A stretch of DNA of 64,000 bases. It comes from Bacillota bacterium (GTDB lineage Bacteria; Bacillota; Clostridia; Lachnospirales; Lachnospiraceae). The position numbers and the translations under genes are program-made. The stretch is taken from positions 62,001-126,000 of the forward strand of contig JAEYGZ010000034.1 in NCBI GenBank assembly GCA_023409535.1, in the 5' to 3' direction. How positions within the stretch are numbered: the stretch's first letter is position 1; each line of letters starts with the position of its first letter. The notes beneath the pieces are model-generated. The model was not told where the DNA came from and searched no databases. It saw only the letters and a program-made list of their open reading frames with translations. Positions 16,796 to 25,359 of the stretch are shown here, in pieces.

Positions 16796-17785
16796 TTAGT
16801 CCTGAAAGCCGCGCCAGTCAAAAATAGCGCAGGGCTTATCCAATTGGCCAGCAGCAATTCTGGGGTAGAGGGTACCGCAGTCCTGAGGACGGAAGAGCTC
16901 ATAGATGCCGTCGGTTACGAGGAAGCCGTCCGCGATCCATTGAAGTGCGGTTTCCATACTTTTTAAGTTGCTGTTAGGGTCAAAGTTGCCGGACTGCAGC
17001 GGCAGGGACCATTCCCAGCCGGAGTAGACATGCAGGTAGGAATAGAAGATCTGACGCAAAAGCTCGTGGGCGGAGACGTCGGAGGTGGGTCTCCAGGGTA
17101 CACCTACCAGAGCCAGGTCACCCAGCTGGCGTATGTAGGGAATCATGGAAAGTATGGCATTGTCGTTACCGGAGCAGTCAACCGCCAGACCGATGCTTTT
17201 CTGAGCCAGGCCGAAGCTTTCGGCAGAAGGCCCCACTAATTTCAGGCCGCAGGCACGGGCTGTTTCCTGACGCTTTTCATTGGGATCGATGGCATAGACA
17301 TAAAAGCCGAAGTGCTGCAGAACCTGGGCGCACATCAGTCCTACGATTCCCAGGCCGCTCACCATAGCCGGTTCCGTGGGTTTAATGCCGCTCCCCAGAA
17401 TAGCGGTCATGGATACCGCCGGAAAGCGGCAGAGCGCAGCTTTCTCCAAGGGGATGTCATTCGGAACGCGAAATACATTTTTGGCGGAAACCTTGTTATA
17501 AAGCTTGTGGGGAGTTAAGGAGAAGACCAGATCATTCACATGAAGGTCTGTTACCTCGCTGCCGGTTTCAACTACCTGCAGGATATTGGCATAGCCTGTC
17601 TCACAGGGATAGAGGCCCTCACTGCCGCCGTAGCCCATGAAGCCTCCGGTTTCTGACCCGTTGGAGATGACGGAGACGAGAGTCTTGCCGATAATCTCAT
17701 GAGGGGCCGGTTTTTCAGGATAAGCAGAAGGGATTAGCTCAGCCTTCTGACGTTCTGTAAAAATAACACTGTAATTTGTGGACAT
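16796..17785 (-). CDS. Zinc-type alcohol/sugar dehydrogenase-like protein (MDR superfamily)
   Basis: 329 aa. N-terminal GroES-like part has 'GKTLVSVISNGSETGGFMGYGG' and 'ETGYANILQVVETGSEV', but the usual catalytic-zinc Cys and the GHE motif are not evident. The Rossmann part (about 140-290) has 'PAMVSGLGIVGLMCAQVLQHFGFYVYAIDPNEKR' with GxGxxG near residue 146, and 'LAVDCSGNDNAIL'. It likely oxidises or reduces a sugar or polyol with NAD(P). It lies directly behind the LacI gene (50-base gap) and ahead of ThuA. A GTGAGGAAAT ribosome site fixes ATG 17785. Confidence 0.82.
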   Translation of the reverse strand: MSTNYSVIFTERQKAELIPSAYPEKPAPHEIIGKTLVSVISNGSETGGFMGYGGSEGLYPCETGYANILQVVETGSEVTDLHVNDLVFSLTPHKLYNKVSAKNVFRVPNDIPLEKAALCRFPAVSMTAILGSGIKPTEPAMVSGLGIVGLMCAQVLQHFGFYVYAIDPNEKRQETARACGLKLVGPSAESFGLAQKSIGLAVDCSGNDNAILSMIPYIRQLGDLALVGVPWRPTSDVSAHELLRQIFYSYLHVYSGWEWSLPLQSGNFDPNSNLKSMETALQWIADGFLVTDGIYELFRPQDCGTLYPRIAAGQLDKPCAIFDWRGFQD

Positions 17786-17834
17786 ATTTCCTCACTTTCT
17801 GCCGCCGGGGAGCGGGCAAATTCAAGCTAATGTG

Positions 17835-18917
17835 CTATTGGTCAAAGCGAAAACCCAGACGGGCACCACAGGATTCACGGATGATTAAATGGGGCTCATG
17901 GGAAATGTTGATGCATTCGGAATCATTATTGATAGCGCTAATCAAGGTCATGATGGACATGCGTCCAAGGTAACTGTTCTGCTGGTCCAGCGTTGTCAGG
18001 CGGGGGCAGGTATATTCGCCTGAGGGAAACTGATCGCAGCTGACAACAGAAATGTCCTCCGGTACACGTAGTCCTTTATCTGCTATTGCACGAATTGCGC
18101 CCTGCGCTACTGCATCATTGATGCAGACAATTGCGGTAGGGGCAGTTTCCGTTTGCTCCAGCAGTTTAGTCATGGCTCGATAGCCGTCTGGTGCGTAGTA
18201 ATTGCTTAAAGAAATCAGGGAAGGGTCAGAAGGAATTGCCAGGTTCTTCAGGGTCTGTGTATAGGCAGTCAGTCTGGCAGTAGTGGTGCGAATCCCTTCC
18301 TCACCACCGACGAATCCTATCCTGCGCCGGCCCAGTGCCAGCAGATGATGAATCAAAGCAGATACACCACCGCTTAAGTTCCGGTTCACAAAGATACAGC
18401 TGCAGTCAGGAACAGACTGTCCCAGAATTACTACGGGGATCTGTCTGCCCATACGGTTTAAGGCTTCTCTATAGGAATCTGAAATAATATCCCGGTCGAT
18501 CTCACCGCCCAGAATTAAAACACCATCCACCTTTTTGTCCAGCATCATCTGGAAATAGGTGTTTTCCGGTATGGCATCGGAAACACCATGGGAGGACCCG
18601 CCGTAAAAGGTGTTGCACAAAATGATGGAGTACCCGAAATCTACTGCGTAACGCTGGATTTCCAGATACAGCTCGCTGAAGTAAGGGTTGGTGATATCGG
18701 AAATAATAATTCCCAGTGTCTGAGTATGGTTGCTGGTCATGGCACGTGCCACGGAGCTTGGTGAAAAGTGGTATTTGTTTATGATTTCGGTCACATGAGC
18801 CTTTGTCTTTGCCGAGACATAAGGACTGTTGTTGAGAACGCGGGAGATTGTGGAAACAGATACCCCGCTTAGCTTTGCAATTTCATAAATGGTAAGTTTT
18901 TTCTGATCTTCTGACAT
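17835..18917 (-). CDS. LacI/GalR family transcriptional regulator
   Basis: 360 aa, with GAGAGGATT before ATG 18917. The N-terminal helix-turn-helix 'TIYEIAKLSGVSVSTISRVLNNSPYVSAKT' (residues ~9-38) and hinge 'HFSPSSVARAMTSNHT' are typical of LacI. The periplasmic-binding-like sugar domain follows (about 65-360), ending with 'REDGCGARL'-type 'RESCGARLGF'. It heads the leftward operon and faces the importer operon across 463 bases that hold four TTGGTACCGGTACCAA-like palindromes; it is the obvious candidate to bind them, repressing both directions until the sugar appears. Confidence 0.92.
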   Translation of the reverse strand: MSEDQKKLTIYEIAKLSGVSVSTISRVLNNSPYVSAKTKAHVTEIINKYHFSPSSVARAMTSNHTQTLGIIISDITNPYFSELYLEIQRYAVDFGYSIILCNTFYGGSSHGVSDAIPENTYFQMMLDKKVDGVLILGGEIDRDIISDSYREALNRMGRQIPVVILGQSVPDCSCIFVNRNLSGGVSALIHHLLALGRRRIGFVGGEEGIRTTTARLTAYTQTLKNLAIPSDPSLISLSNYYAPDGYRAMTKLLEQTETAPTAIVCINDAVAQGAIRAIADKGLRVPEDISVVSCDQFPSGEYTCPRLTTLDQQNSYLGRMSIMTLISAINNDSECINISHEPHLIIRESCGARLGFRFDQ

Positions 18918-18978
18918 GAAAGAATCCTCTCTGCTATAACAGCTATATAATATTTAAATAAAAGACGTAATGAAATGA

Positions 18979-18996
18979 TTGTAACCGGTACCAAAA
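18979..18996. promoter_or_regulatory. LacI-type operator 1 (imperfect)
   Basis: TTGTAACCGGTACCAAAA, a near palindrome 62 bases from the LacI start; well placed to autoregulate that gene. Confidence 0.7.
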
Positions 18997-19108
18997 TATA
19001 GTATTAAGTAACAAATATGTATGAAAAACAGGAAAAAATAAGTAATTTCCAATATTTTTCTTAATTGTAGCATGGGGAAAATCAAAAGTCAATCTATAGA
19101 AAGAAATA

Positions 19109-19128
19109 TTTTGATACCGGTACCAAAA
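19109..19128. promoter_or_regulatory. LacI-type operator 2 (near-perfect)
   Basis: TTTTGATACCGGTACCAAAA differs from operator 3 at one base. It lies 44 bases before the -35 box at 19172, in a position suited to DNA looping with the downstream operators. Confidence 0.75.
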
Positions 19129-19171
19129 AAATGAACCGAACTGAAGATTTAAAATTTATGTGAAAAGCATA

Positions 19172-19200
19172 TTGACAAAAATGATAATTTAATTTATAGT
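19172..19200 (+). promoter_or_regulatory. Sigma-A-type promoter for the rightward importer operon
   Basis: TTGACA (19172-19177), 17-base spacer, TATAGT (19195-19200). Predicted start near 19207, leaving a leader of about 175 bases that contains operators 3 and 4. Confidence 0.75.
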
Positions 19201-19266
19201 TCTGGTTAAGAAGTATAAAAATTGCCTAAAAACACAAATGGAAGCTACCATTATTTTTTTACTTCA

Positions 19267-19286
19267 TTTTGGTACCGGTACCAAAA
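19267..19286. promoter_or_regulatory. LacI-type operator 3 (perfect 20-base palindrome)
   Basis: TTTTGGTACCGGTACCAAAA, perfectly symmetrical, about 60 bases downstream of the predicted transcription start; a bound repressor here would act as a roadblock. Confidence 0.85.
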
Positions 19287-19334
19287 CTTCTGAGACATGA
19301 ATTTTAAATGAAGAAATGCCCATATAATAAGGCA

Positions 19335-19350
19335 TTGGTATCGATACCAA
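19335..19350. promoter_or_regulatory. LacI-type operator 4 (perfect 16-base palindrome)
   Basis: TTGGTATCGATACCAA, same outer arms as operator 3 with a TCGA centre; 30 bases before the start codon of the first permease. Confidence 0.8.
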
Positions 19351-19380
19351 CAGTAAAGGAAGAGAAAAGGAGAAGCCGCA

Positions 19381-20361
19381 ATGCGAAAGGACAGGGAGAC
19401 GAAAAAGACAGCGGAGAACCAGCTGATGAAACAAAAGAGGGGTGGTGTATTCAATGAGCTGTACAGGCACAGGACTTTATATGCAATGACGCTGCCGGCG
19501 TTGTGCTTTTTCCTGATTTTCAGCTACATCCCCATGATGGGTGTGTATTATGCGTTTGTTGATTATGACTTTGCCAAGGGTATTCTTCACAGTCCGTTTG
19601 TGGGACTGAAGAATTTCAAGTATTTCATTTCCGGCGGCTGGGAAGCACCGATTGTTTACCTGACGAAGAATACGATCCTTTATAATCTGGTGTTTATTTT
19701 CCTGGGAAATATCCTGCAGTGTATGTTTGCCATTATGATAACAACCATTGGCGGACGGTTCTTTAAGAGAGTGACGCAATCCGTCATGCTGCTGCCGTAC
19801 TTTGTTTCCTATGTTATCGTGGGGACCATTGCCTATAATATTTTCAACAGCAATTACGGCGTGCTCAATTCGCTGCTGAGGGCTTTGGGCGGGAGCGGGA
19901 TCAACGTGTATATGATTCAATGGATATGGCCGTTAATTATCACCTTTTTCTTCCTGTGGAAGGGTACCGGTTACGGCATGGTGGTCTACCTGGCCGCAAT
20001 CACAGGCTTTGACCGGGAGATTTATGAAGCGGCAAAAATCGACGGCTGCAACATATTCAAGGAGATCAGATACATTACCCTGCCGCTGTTAAAGCCCACC
20101 TTCATAATGCTGGTGCTGTTCAGCCTGGGCGGTATCATGAGAGGACAGTTTGATTTGTTCTATAACCTGATTCAGAGAAACGGACAGCTGTTCAGAGTAA
20201 CAGACGTACTGGATTCCTATATTTACCGTGCCATGACAGTCAACTTCAATCTTGGTACCTCTACGGCAGCGGGTGTTTATCAGTCCGTGTTTGGCTTTAT
20301 CCTTGTGGTGACCGTCAACAAGATCATACGCAGGAAGAGTCCGGACAACGCATTATTCTAA
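19381..20361 (+). CDS. ABC transporter permease, LplB type (CUT1)
   Basis: 326 aa with AAAGGAGAAG before ATG 19381. After a charged cytoplasmic N-terminus (about 1-30) comes 'ALCFFLIFSYIPMMGVYYAF', the LplB first membrane segment. About five more membrane segments follow. The EAA loop reads EIYEAAKIDGCNIFKEIRYI (about residues 216-235). It is the first gene of the operon downstream of the LacI operators and partners the next permease. No ATPase is encoded nearby. Confidence 0.9.
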   Translation: MRKDRETKKTAENQLMKQKRGGVFNELYRHRTLYAMTLPALCFFLIFSYIPMMGVYYAFVDYDFAKGILHSPFVGLKNFKYFISGGWEAPIVYLTKNTILYNLVFIFLGNILQCMFAIMITTIGGRFFKRVTQSVMLLPYFVSYVIVGTIAYNIFNSNYGVLNSLLRALGGSGINVYMIQWIWPLIITFFFLWKGTGYGMVVYLAAITGFDREIYEAAKIDGCNIFKEIRYITLPLLKPTFIMLVLFSLGGIMRGQFDLFYNLIQRNGQLFRVTDVLDSYIYRAMTVNFNLGTSTAAGVYQSVFGFILVVTVNKIIRRKSPDNALF

Positions 20362-20380
20362 GAAAGCAGAGGTGAGAAAG

Positions 20381-21265
20381 ATGAACAAACATAAACTAAC
20401 CGGCAGCGAAAGAGGTTTGAACATAGTTATCTATATTGTGCTTACGGTTGTAGCTATTATCTGTGCACTGCCCTTTATTCTGGTGATATCCGGTTCTTTT
20501 TCGGACAGCGCAAAGATTATGAGATATGGTTATTCCGTTCTGCCGAGAGGATTTTCACTGGACGGCTACCGGAGTATTTTCCTGTTTCCGAAGCAGATCG
20601 CCAAGGCATATGGTATCAGTATCTTTGTGACAGGTGCGGGAACCGCCATCGGTCTGGTGGTCATGACCTTCTGCGGCTATGCCATTTCCAGAAATGAATT
20701 AAAGTACCGGAATATCATTGCTTTCATTATTTATTTTATAACGCTTTTTTCCGGCGGTCTGGTTCCCTGGTATATGGTAGTTTCCAAGCTTGGATTAAAG
20801 AACAGCATCTGGGCGCTGATTATTCCGTCCTGCTGCAGTTCCTTCTATATATTGCTCATTCGTAATTTTATGAAGACCATTCCGGATTCCCTTGTGGAAT
20901 CGGCAAGGCTGGATGGGGCAGGAGAGTTTCGTACTCTTTTAAAAATTGTTGTACCGCTGTCAAAACCGATTTTAGCCACCATCGCCTTGTTTTTGGCGCT
21001 GGCCTACTGGAATGACTGGTACCTGGCTTCTCTTTATATAACAAATGCCGATATGTGGCCTCTGCAATACCGGTTATACAATATCCTGAATGCCGCTTCC
21101 AAGATAGCACAGGCCGGGGCGGAGAACTTTACCAGCAAAATTCTGCCCACGGAGACACAGAAGCTGGCGAACGCGATTGTGGCAACGGGACCGATTATTT
21201 TCTTATATCCCTTCCTGCAGAAATACTTTGTTCAGGGTATTTCCATCGGGGCGGTAAAGGGATGA
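20381..21265 (+). CDS. ABC transporter permease, LplC type (CUT1)
   Basis: 294 aa from ATG 20381, with AGAGGTGAG five bases upstream; a GTG at 20372 overlaps that site and is not the start. Six membrane segments are visible; the EAA loop reads SLVESARLDGAGEFRTLLKI (about 171-190) and the end 'FVQGISIGAVKG' is typical of the group. It lies 19 bases after its partner permease and 110 bases before the binding protein. Confidence 0.9.
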   Translation: MNKHKLTGSERGLNIVIYIVLTVVAIICALPFILVISGSFSDSAKIMRYGYSVLPRGFSLDGYRSIFLFPKQIAKAYGISIFVTGAGTAIGLVVMTFCGYAISRNELKYRNIIAFIIYFITLFSGGLVPWYMVVSKLGLKNSIWALIIPSCCSSFYILLIRNFMKTIPDSLVESARLDGAGEFRTLLKIVVPLSKPILATIALFLALAYWNDWYLASLYITNADMWPLQYRLYNILNAASKIAQAGAENFTSKILPTETQKLANAIVATGPIIFLYPFLQKYFVQGISIGAVKG

Positions 21266-21375
21266 TTCCAATGTGGTAGTAATGCAATTACTATATAATC
21301 CGACTTTTTGAAAATTGGGGCAAGGGACAAAAAGGAGGAACAATTCATTTCAAAAAAGAGGAGGAAACAAAAAAG

Positions 21376-22977
21376 ATGAGAAAAAGCATTAAGAAACTGA
21401 CAGTAGGGTTATTAATCGCAGTGATGGTTCTTGGCAGTGCGGCATGCGGCAGCAAGACACCGGAAGCAGGCAAAGGGGAAACTACCCCGACAGCTGCGGC
21501 AGATCCTGCCGGCACCGGGAATGAGGATAGCGCGGAGTATACAGGAGATTTGGACTATGTAGAGTTAAAAATGTATGCGATTGCCGATGCGCCCAATAAT
21601 ACGGACCTGTCAAAGAAGTACTGGGATGAACTCAATGCCAGATTGAAAAAAGAATTAAACTGTACCATCGATTACACCTATGCGGCAGGCAATGATTACA
21701 AGAACAACTATGCGCTGGCAATTACTTCCGGAGAGAAATACGACCTGATGCAGGCAGCTCCCGGCTGGCTGGATTACCAGTCCTATGCGGCAAAGAATGC
21801 ATTTATGCCGTTGGATGATCTGCTGCCGCAGTATGCGCCTTACCTTTGGGAGAATATTTCGGGGACCACCTGGGATGCAGCATCTGTTAACGGAAAAATC
21901 TTTGCCGTTCCCAATATGGAAACTGGAGTAACAGCATGCACCTTCGTATACAGAGAGGATTTGAGAAAGAAATACAATCTGCCTGAAATCAAGTCTATGG
22001 ATGACGTTGAGACTTATCTGCAGGGCATTAAGGACAATGAGCCGGGAATACTCCCCAGCGATGACTACCAGTGTCAGGTATACGGTACCTCCTGGATTTA
22101 CAACACACCTTATATTGGTATTGATGAAATCCATGACAGAATTTTCAACTTCGTATATGACCCAAGAGACGGCAGAGTACTTAGCGTAATTGAGACACCG
22201 GAATACAAGGAATCCATGTATAAGATGAAGGATTGGGCCGACAGGGGCTTCTGGTCTTCCAGTGTGCTTTCCAGTACAAACTGGGGTGTAATGCAGGTGC
22301 TGAACGGTGCGGCAGCATCCTCCTTCAATGAGCAGCTGCCCGGCTATAACTTCCATGCTACCCAGGTAGAACAGGAACATGGCACTGAAGGTTGGGAACT
22401 TGGCTTTTATATGTACTTTGAAGGCAATCCGGACTCCGTTCTTACCGGTTCCACAACCAGCAATATGACCGCAGTTGCATCAAGCGCAGAGAATCCGGAG
22501 CGTGCTTTGATGGTTCTGGATTATATTCAGCAGCATGAAGATCTCTGGGATTTCCTCACCTACGGTACGGAGGGTGTCAACTATAACCGTACACCGGAAG
22601 GCAATATCGATACGACTAGTATAGCAGAAGGTGCAGACTTCAACTACTTCCCCAGCAATATGATCGGTAATAAGAACTTCAAGAAGCTCAAAGGCAATGA
22701 GTGGAAAGAATATGACACCATGATGGAGAAGATCAATAACAAGCTTGTGCCGGATATTTTTGAAGGCTTTGTACTGGATAAGACCAACTTTGAGACAGAA
22801 TATACCGCACTTTACAGTGTACAGAGTGAATACGGATACCCGTTGCAGGCAGGTCTTGTCAAGGATGTGGATAAGGCATATCAGGAATACCTGGACAGAG
22901 CCAAGGCTGCAGGTCTGGATAAGGTTAGAGCAGAAGTTGAAAAACAGGTCAATGCATGGCTTGCATCCAAGAAGTAA
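21376..22977 (+). CDS. Extracellular sugar-binding lipoprotein of ABC importer
   Basis: 533 aa. Signal peptide 'KLTVGLLIAVMVLGSAACGS' ends in a lipobox with the lipidated Cys at about residue 26, followed by a Thr/Ala/Pro/Gly linker. The mature part (about 55-533) is a large type-1 binding-protein fold of the LplA class, longer than maltose-type proteins, with many aromatic residues that could line a sugar site. GAGGAGGAAAC precedes ATG 21376. A very stable hairpin at 22994-23027 follows, separating it from downstream catabolic genes and probably boosting its message level. Confidence 0.88.
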   Translation: MRKSIKKLTVGLLIAVMVLGSAACGSKTPEAGKGETTPTAAADPAGTGNEDSAEYTGDLDYVELKMYAIADAPNNTDLSKKYWDELNARLKKELNCTIDYTYAAGNDYKNNYALAITSGEKYDLMQAAPGWLDYQSYAAKNAFMPLDDLLPQYAPYLWENISGTTWDAASVNGKIFAVPNMETGVTACTFVYREDLRKKYNLPEIKSMDDVETYLQGIKDNEPGILPSDDYQCQVYGTSWIYNTPYIGIDEIHDRIFNFVYDPRDGRVLSVIETPEYKESMYKMKDWADRGFWSSSVLSSTNWGVMQVLNGAAASSFNEQLPGYNFHATQVEQEHGTEGWELGFYMYFEGNPDSVLTGSTTSNMTAVASSAENPERALMVLDYIQQHEDLWDFLTYGTEGVNYNRTPEGNIDTTSIAEGADFNYFPSNMIGNKNFKKLKGNEWKEYDTMMEKINNKLVPDIFEGFVLDKTNFETEYTALYSVQSEYGYPLQAGLVKDVDKAYQEYLDRAKAAGLDKVRAEVEKQVNAWLASKK

Positions 22978-22993
22978 GAAAAATTCAGTCACA

Positions 22994-23027
22994 AACCCGT
23001 CCTTTCCCGCAAGGGAAGGGACGGGTT
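22994..23027 (+). terminator. Stable GCAA-tetraloop hairpin after the binding-protein gene
   Basis: AACCCGTCCTTTCCC (22994-23008), loop GCAA, GGGAAGGGACGGGTT (23013-23027), a 15-base stem with one internal mismatch. The plus-strand side is followed by A's rather than T's, so message stabilisation or partial attenuation is more likely than full termination; T's lie on the other strand. Confidence 0.65.
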
Positions 23028-23060
23028 AAAAAAGACAGGAGGGTGAGGTGAGGAAATACC

Positions 23061-23849
23061 ATGACCGATAGATTAAACTATGGCAGACAGAAGGTAATTG
23101 TTGTGACCGGAGCGGACAGGGGACTGGGCTTTGCACTTACAAAAGCATATCTGGAACGGGGTGACCGGGTTTTCGCAGGAAAGTACAGAAGGAACTGGCA
23201 TTTGCTGGAGCAGCTGAAGGAGCAATATCCGGATACGCTGGAGATTGTCGAACTGGATGTACGGAGCGACGGGAGTGTTGCGAAGGCTGCGGAAGCTATT
23301 TTAAATAAGACGGAAGCGATTGATATCCTGATCAATAATGCCGGTATCTGGCTGGATCACAATACCGGAACCATTCTGGAGGACAGGATTGACTATGAGG
23401 CGATTCTGGAGCAAATGAATGTAAATGCACTGGGTGCCCTGCGTGTCACCCATGCGCTGATTCCTGCGGTACTGAACAGCTTCGACCGGCTGGTGGCAAA
23501 CGTATCCTCAGATGCGGCCAGTATGGCGGAATGCGGCAAGGATAACCAGTTTGGCTATTGTATGTCAAAGGCGGCCCTGAACATGGCCTCCTGTATTGTG
23601 CTCAACGGGATCAGGAAGAAGGGCGGAGCTGTGATTAACCTGCATCCGGGCTGGATGCAGTCTGTCATCGGGGAGCCCGCGGATGCGGATGCACCCTATG
23701 TGGAACCGGCAAAGCCGGGCGAGGTGAAATTCTACACGACACCGGAGATTACGGCAAACGGCTTCCTTCGCATTCTGGATGAGCCGGAGCGGTTCTCGGG
23801 ACATATGCCCGGGTTTGTCAATTACCGGGGAGACCGTATGCATTGGTAA
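23061..23849 (+). CDS. Short-chain dehydrogenase/reductase (SDR)
   Basis: 262 aa. It has the classical SDR motifs: nucleotide-binding 'VVTGADRGLGFALTKAYLE' (Gly-x3-Gly-x-Gly at about residues 14-20), 'LDVRSD', 'ILINNAGIW' and the active-site 'FGYCMSKAALNMA' (Tyr-x3-Lys near 172-176), with the serine in 'NVSSDAASM'. It likely oxidises or reduces a hydroxyl or carbonyl on the imported sugar. GAGGTGAGGAAAT precedes ATG 23061. With the MDR protein of the facing operon it makes two redox enzymes in one locus. Confidence 0.88.
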   Translation: MTDRLNYGRQKVIVVTGADRGLGFALTKAYLERGDRVFAGKYRRNWHLLEQLKEQYPDTLEIVELDVRSDGSVAKAAEAILNKTEAIDILINNAGIWLDHNTGTILEDRIDYEAILEQMNVNALGALRVTHALIPAVLNSFDRLVANVSSDAASMAECGKDNQFGYCMSKAALNMASCIVLNGIRKKGGAVINLHPGWMQSVIGEPADADAPYVEPAKPGEVKFYTTPEITANGFLRILDEPERFSGHMPGFVNYRGDRMHW

Positions 23850-23874
23850 TCAGGGAGAAATGGAGCAAAAAATC

Positions 23875-24513
23875 ATGAAAAAGAATGTTCTGATTGTCTG
23901 GGATGATTATTATCATCCGGAAGCAAATTACCGGGAAGCGGTAAGAAAAAGCTTTGACGAAAATAAAAAATGGGATGTGACGAAGACCCACCGGATCAGG
24001 GATATTTTATCGGCGGAGGTAAGACCGGATCTGTGTATCTATTTTACGGTAGGCTGTCCGACGGGAGAAGAGGGCTTAAGCACAGAAGAGCAGGAACAGA
24101 TAAAAGCGATGGTGGAAGCCGGCATGGGAATGCTGTTCATTCATGCGGGCTTAGCCTGTATCCAGGATAATACGCCGTTTTTTGAATTGGCAAAAGGGCG
24201 GTTTGCCAGCCATCCGGAGCCTCATTATGATGTCTATTGCACCAGGCTTCCGGGCTGTACCCATCCCATCATGGAAGGGATTCTTCCCTTTGTGACGGCG
24301 GATGAGCATTACTTCTGCCGTGTGGATATTGAACATGTAACGCCGCTCCTGGTAGGCGTTTCGGATGCAGGTACGGAGATTGCAGGCTGGGCACATACTG
24401 TGGGAGCAGGACGGGTTTGCTGTCTTACCCCCGGTCATAACCATCCGATGATGATTAAAATGCGGCCGCTGATGGAAAGTGCCGCGGAATGGTGCGTCGG
24501 GTTAAAGGGATGA
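23875..24513 (+). CDS. ThuA-like domain protein (second of two)
   Basis: 212 aa from ATG 23875 (GGAG nine bases upstream); ATG 23860 is only two bases from a GGGAG and gives five extra residues. It has the ThuA fold in short form: 'NVLIVWDDYYHPEANY', 'DLCIYFTVGCPTGEE', 'MGMLFIHAGLACIQDN' and 'AGRVCCLTPGHNHPM' with a GHN in place of GHE. It differs from the 256-aa ThuA of the facing operon, so this is not a recent copy. The role is probably in handling a modified sugar; no reaction is proven for the family here. Confidence 0.8.
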   Translation: MKKNVLIVWDDYYHPEANYREAVRKSFDENKKWDVTKTHRIRDILSAEVRPDLCIYFTVGCPTGEEGLSTEEQEQIKAMVEAGMGMLFIHAGLACIQDNTPFFELAKGRFASHPEPHYDVYCTRLPGCTHPIMEGILPFVTADEHYFCRVDIEHVTPLLVGVSDAGTEIAGWAHTVGAGRVCCLTPGHNHPMMIKMRPLMESAAEWCVGLKG

Positions 24514-24562
24514 AAACAGCGGAGCAAGGAACCGCCGCTGCAGGAAAGGAGCAGGGAATAAA

Positions 24563-25345
24563 ATGAAACAGATGCTTGAGAAATGCGGTCTTGGCATGTA
24601 TACCGTGCATAAACAGGTAGAGACGGATATGTATGGCACCTTCTGCCGGCTTGGGGAACTGGGCTACCGGGGAATAGAATTTTATGGGGAACCTGTTTTT
24701 GATCTGAAGCTTATGGAACGGTCCCTGCAGGCTTCCGGACTGTCTCTCACCGGCTGGCATACGGAATGGAGAAATCTTCAGGAGGATAAATTTGCCGGGA
24801 CGGCGAACTATCTGCAGGCTGCGGGATGTCCTGCGGCGGTGATTCCCTGCCTGGGCGGCAAATGGAATGTAGCCCATGGTCCGAAGGAGGAATGCAGAGA
24901 GGTCTGGCTTCATTATATAGATGAAATCAACCGGATCTGTGAGAAGCTGAAAAAGGAAGGAATCCGAACCGGTTACCATAACCATGAGCATGAATTTTTG
25001 CTTTCCTATAACGGAAAGAAGGTATTTGACCTTTTGTTTGACGGACTCTCCGAGGAGGTTATCATCGAGTTCGACAGCGGAAACTGTATCGAGGGAGGAG
25101 ACGATCCCATGCGCGTTCTGAATAAGTACCGTGACAGGGATATGTTCCTGCATCTGAAGCCCTATTCCTATTCGGCAGGGTTTGATACGGTTCTGGGAGC
25201 GGAGGATGATGCCAATCACTGGAGTGAAATTCTTGATCCCAGCAATAAGGAATACCTGTGGCTGCTTGTGGAGAGTGAAAACGAGAAGCTGCCGGAGATG
25301 AAAAATGCAGAGCTCTGTATGCAGGGACTGAAAAAATATACATGA
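24563..25345 (+). CDS. Xylose-isomerase-like TIM-barrel sugar isomerase/epimerase
   Basis: 260 aa with an AAAGGAGCAGGG ribosome site. It has the AP-endonuclease-2/xylose-isomerase-like barrel: 'LGYRGIEFYGEPVFDL', 'LTGWHTEWRNL', 'RTGYHNHEHEFLLSYNG', 'VIIEFDSGNCIEGGDDP', 'DMFLHLKPYSYS' and 'LWLLVESEN'. The His, Asp, His and Glu in the last five strands are the divalent-metal ligands of the family. Likely reaction: isomerisation or epimerisation of a keto-sugar in the same pathway as the neighbouring SDR and ThuA genes. Its stop overlaps the frame before the next gene by a few bases. Confidence 0.85.
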   Translation: MKQMLEKCGLGMYTVHKQVETDMYGTFCRLGELGYRGIEFYGEPVFDLKLMERSLQASGLSLTGWHTEWRNLQEDKFAGTANYLQAAGCPAAVIPCLGGKWNVAHGPKEECREVWLHYIDEINRICEKLKKEGIRTGYHNHEHEFLLSYNGKKVFDLLFDGLSEEVIIEFDSGNCIEGGDDPMRVLNKYRDRDMFLHLKPYSYSAGFDTVLGAEDDANHWSEILDPSNKEYLWLLVESENEKLPEMKNAELCMQGLKKYT

Positions 25346-25359
25346 CAGGAGGAACAGAG

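Larger units (their letters stand above)
18918..19380. promoter_or_regulatory. Divergent control region with four LacI-type operators (463 bases)
   Basis: AT-rich spacer between the LacI gene (-) and the importer (+), with no gene. It contains operators at 18979-18996, 19109-19128, 19267-19286 and 19335-19350, and a rightward promoter at 19172-19200. The shared core is GGTACCGGTACC or a one- to two-base variant, centred on CG as is usual for LacI/GalR sites. Confidence 0.8.

Noticed and set aside
19966..19980. GGTACCGGTT-like copy of the LacI operator inside the first permease
   Set aside because: Not symmetrical, in coding sequence, and explained by the Gly-Thr-Gly-Tyr codons.
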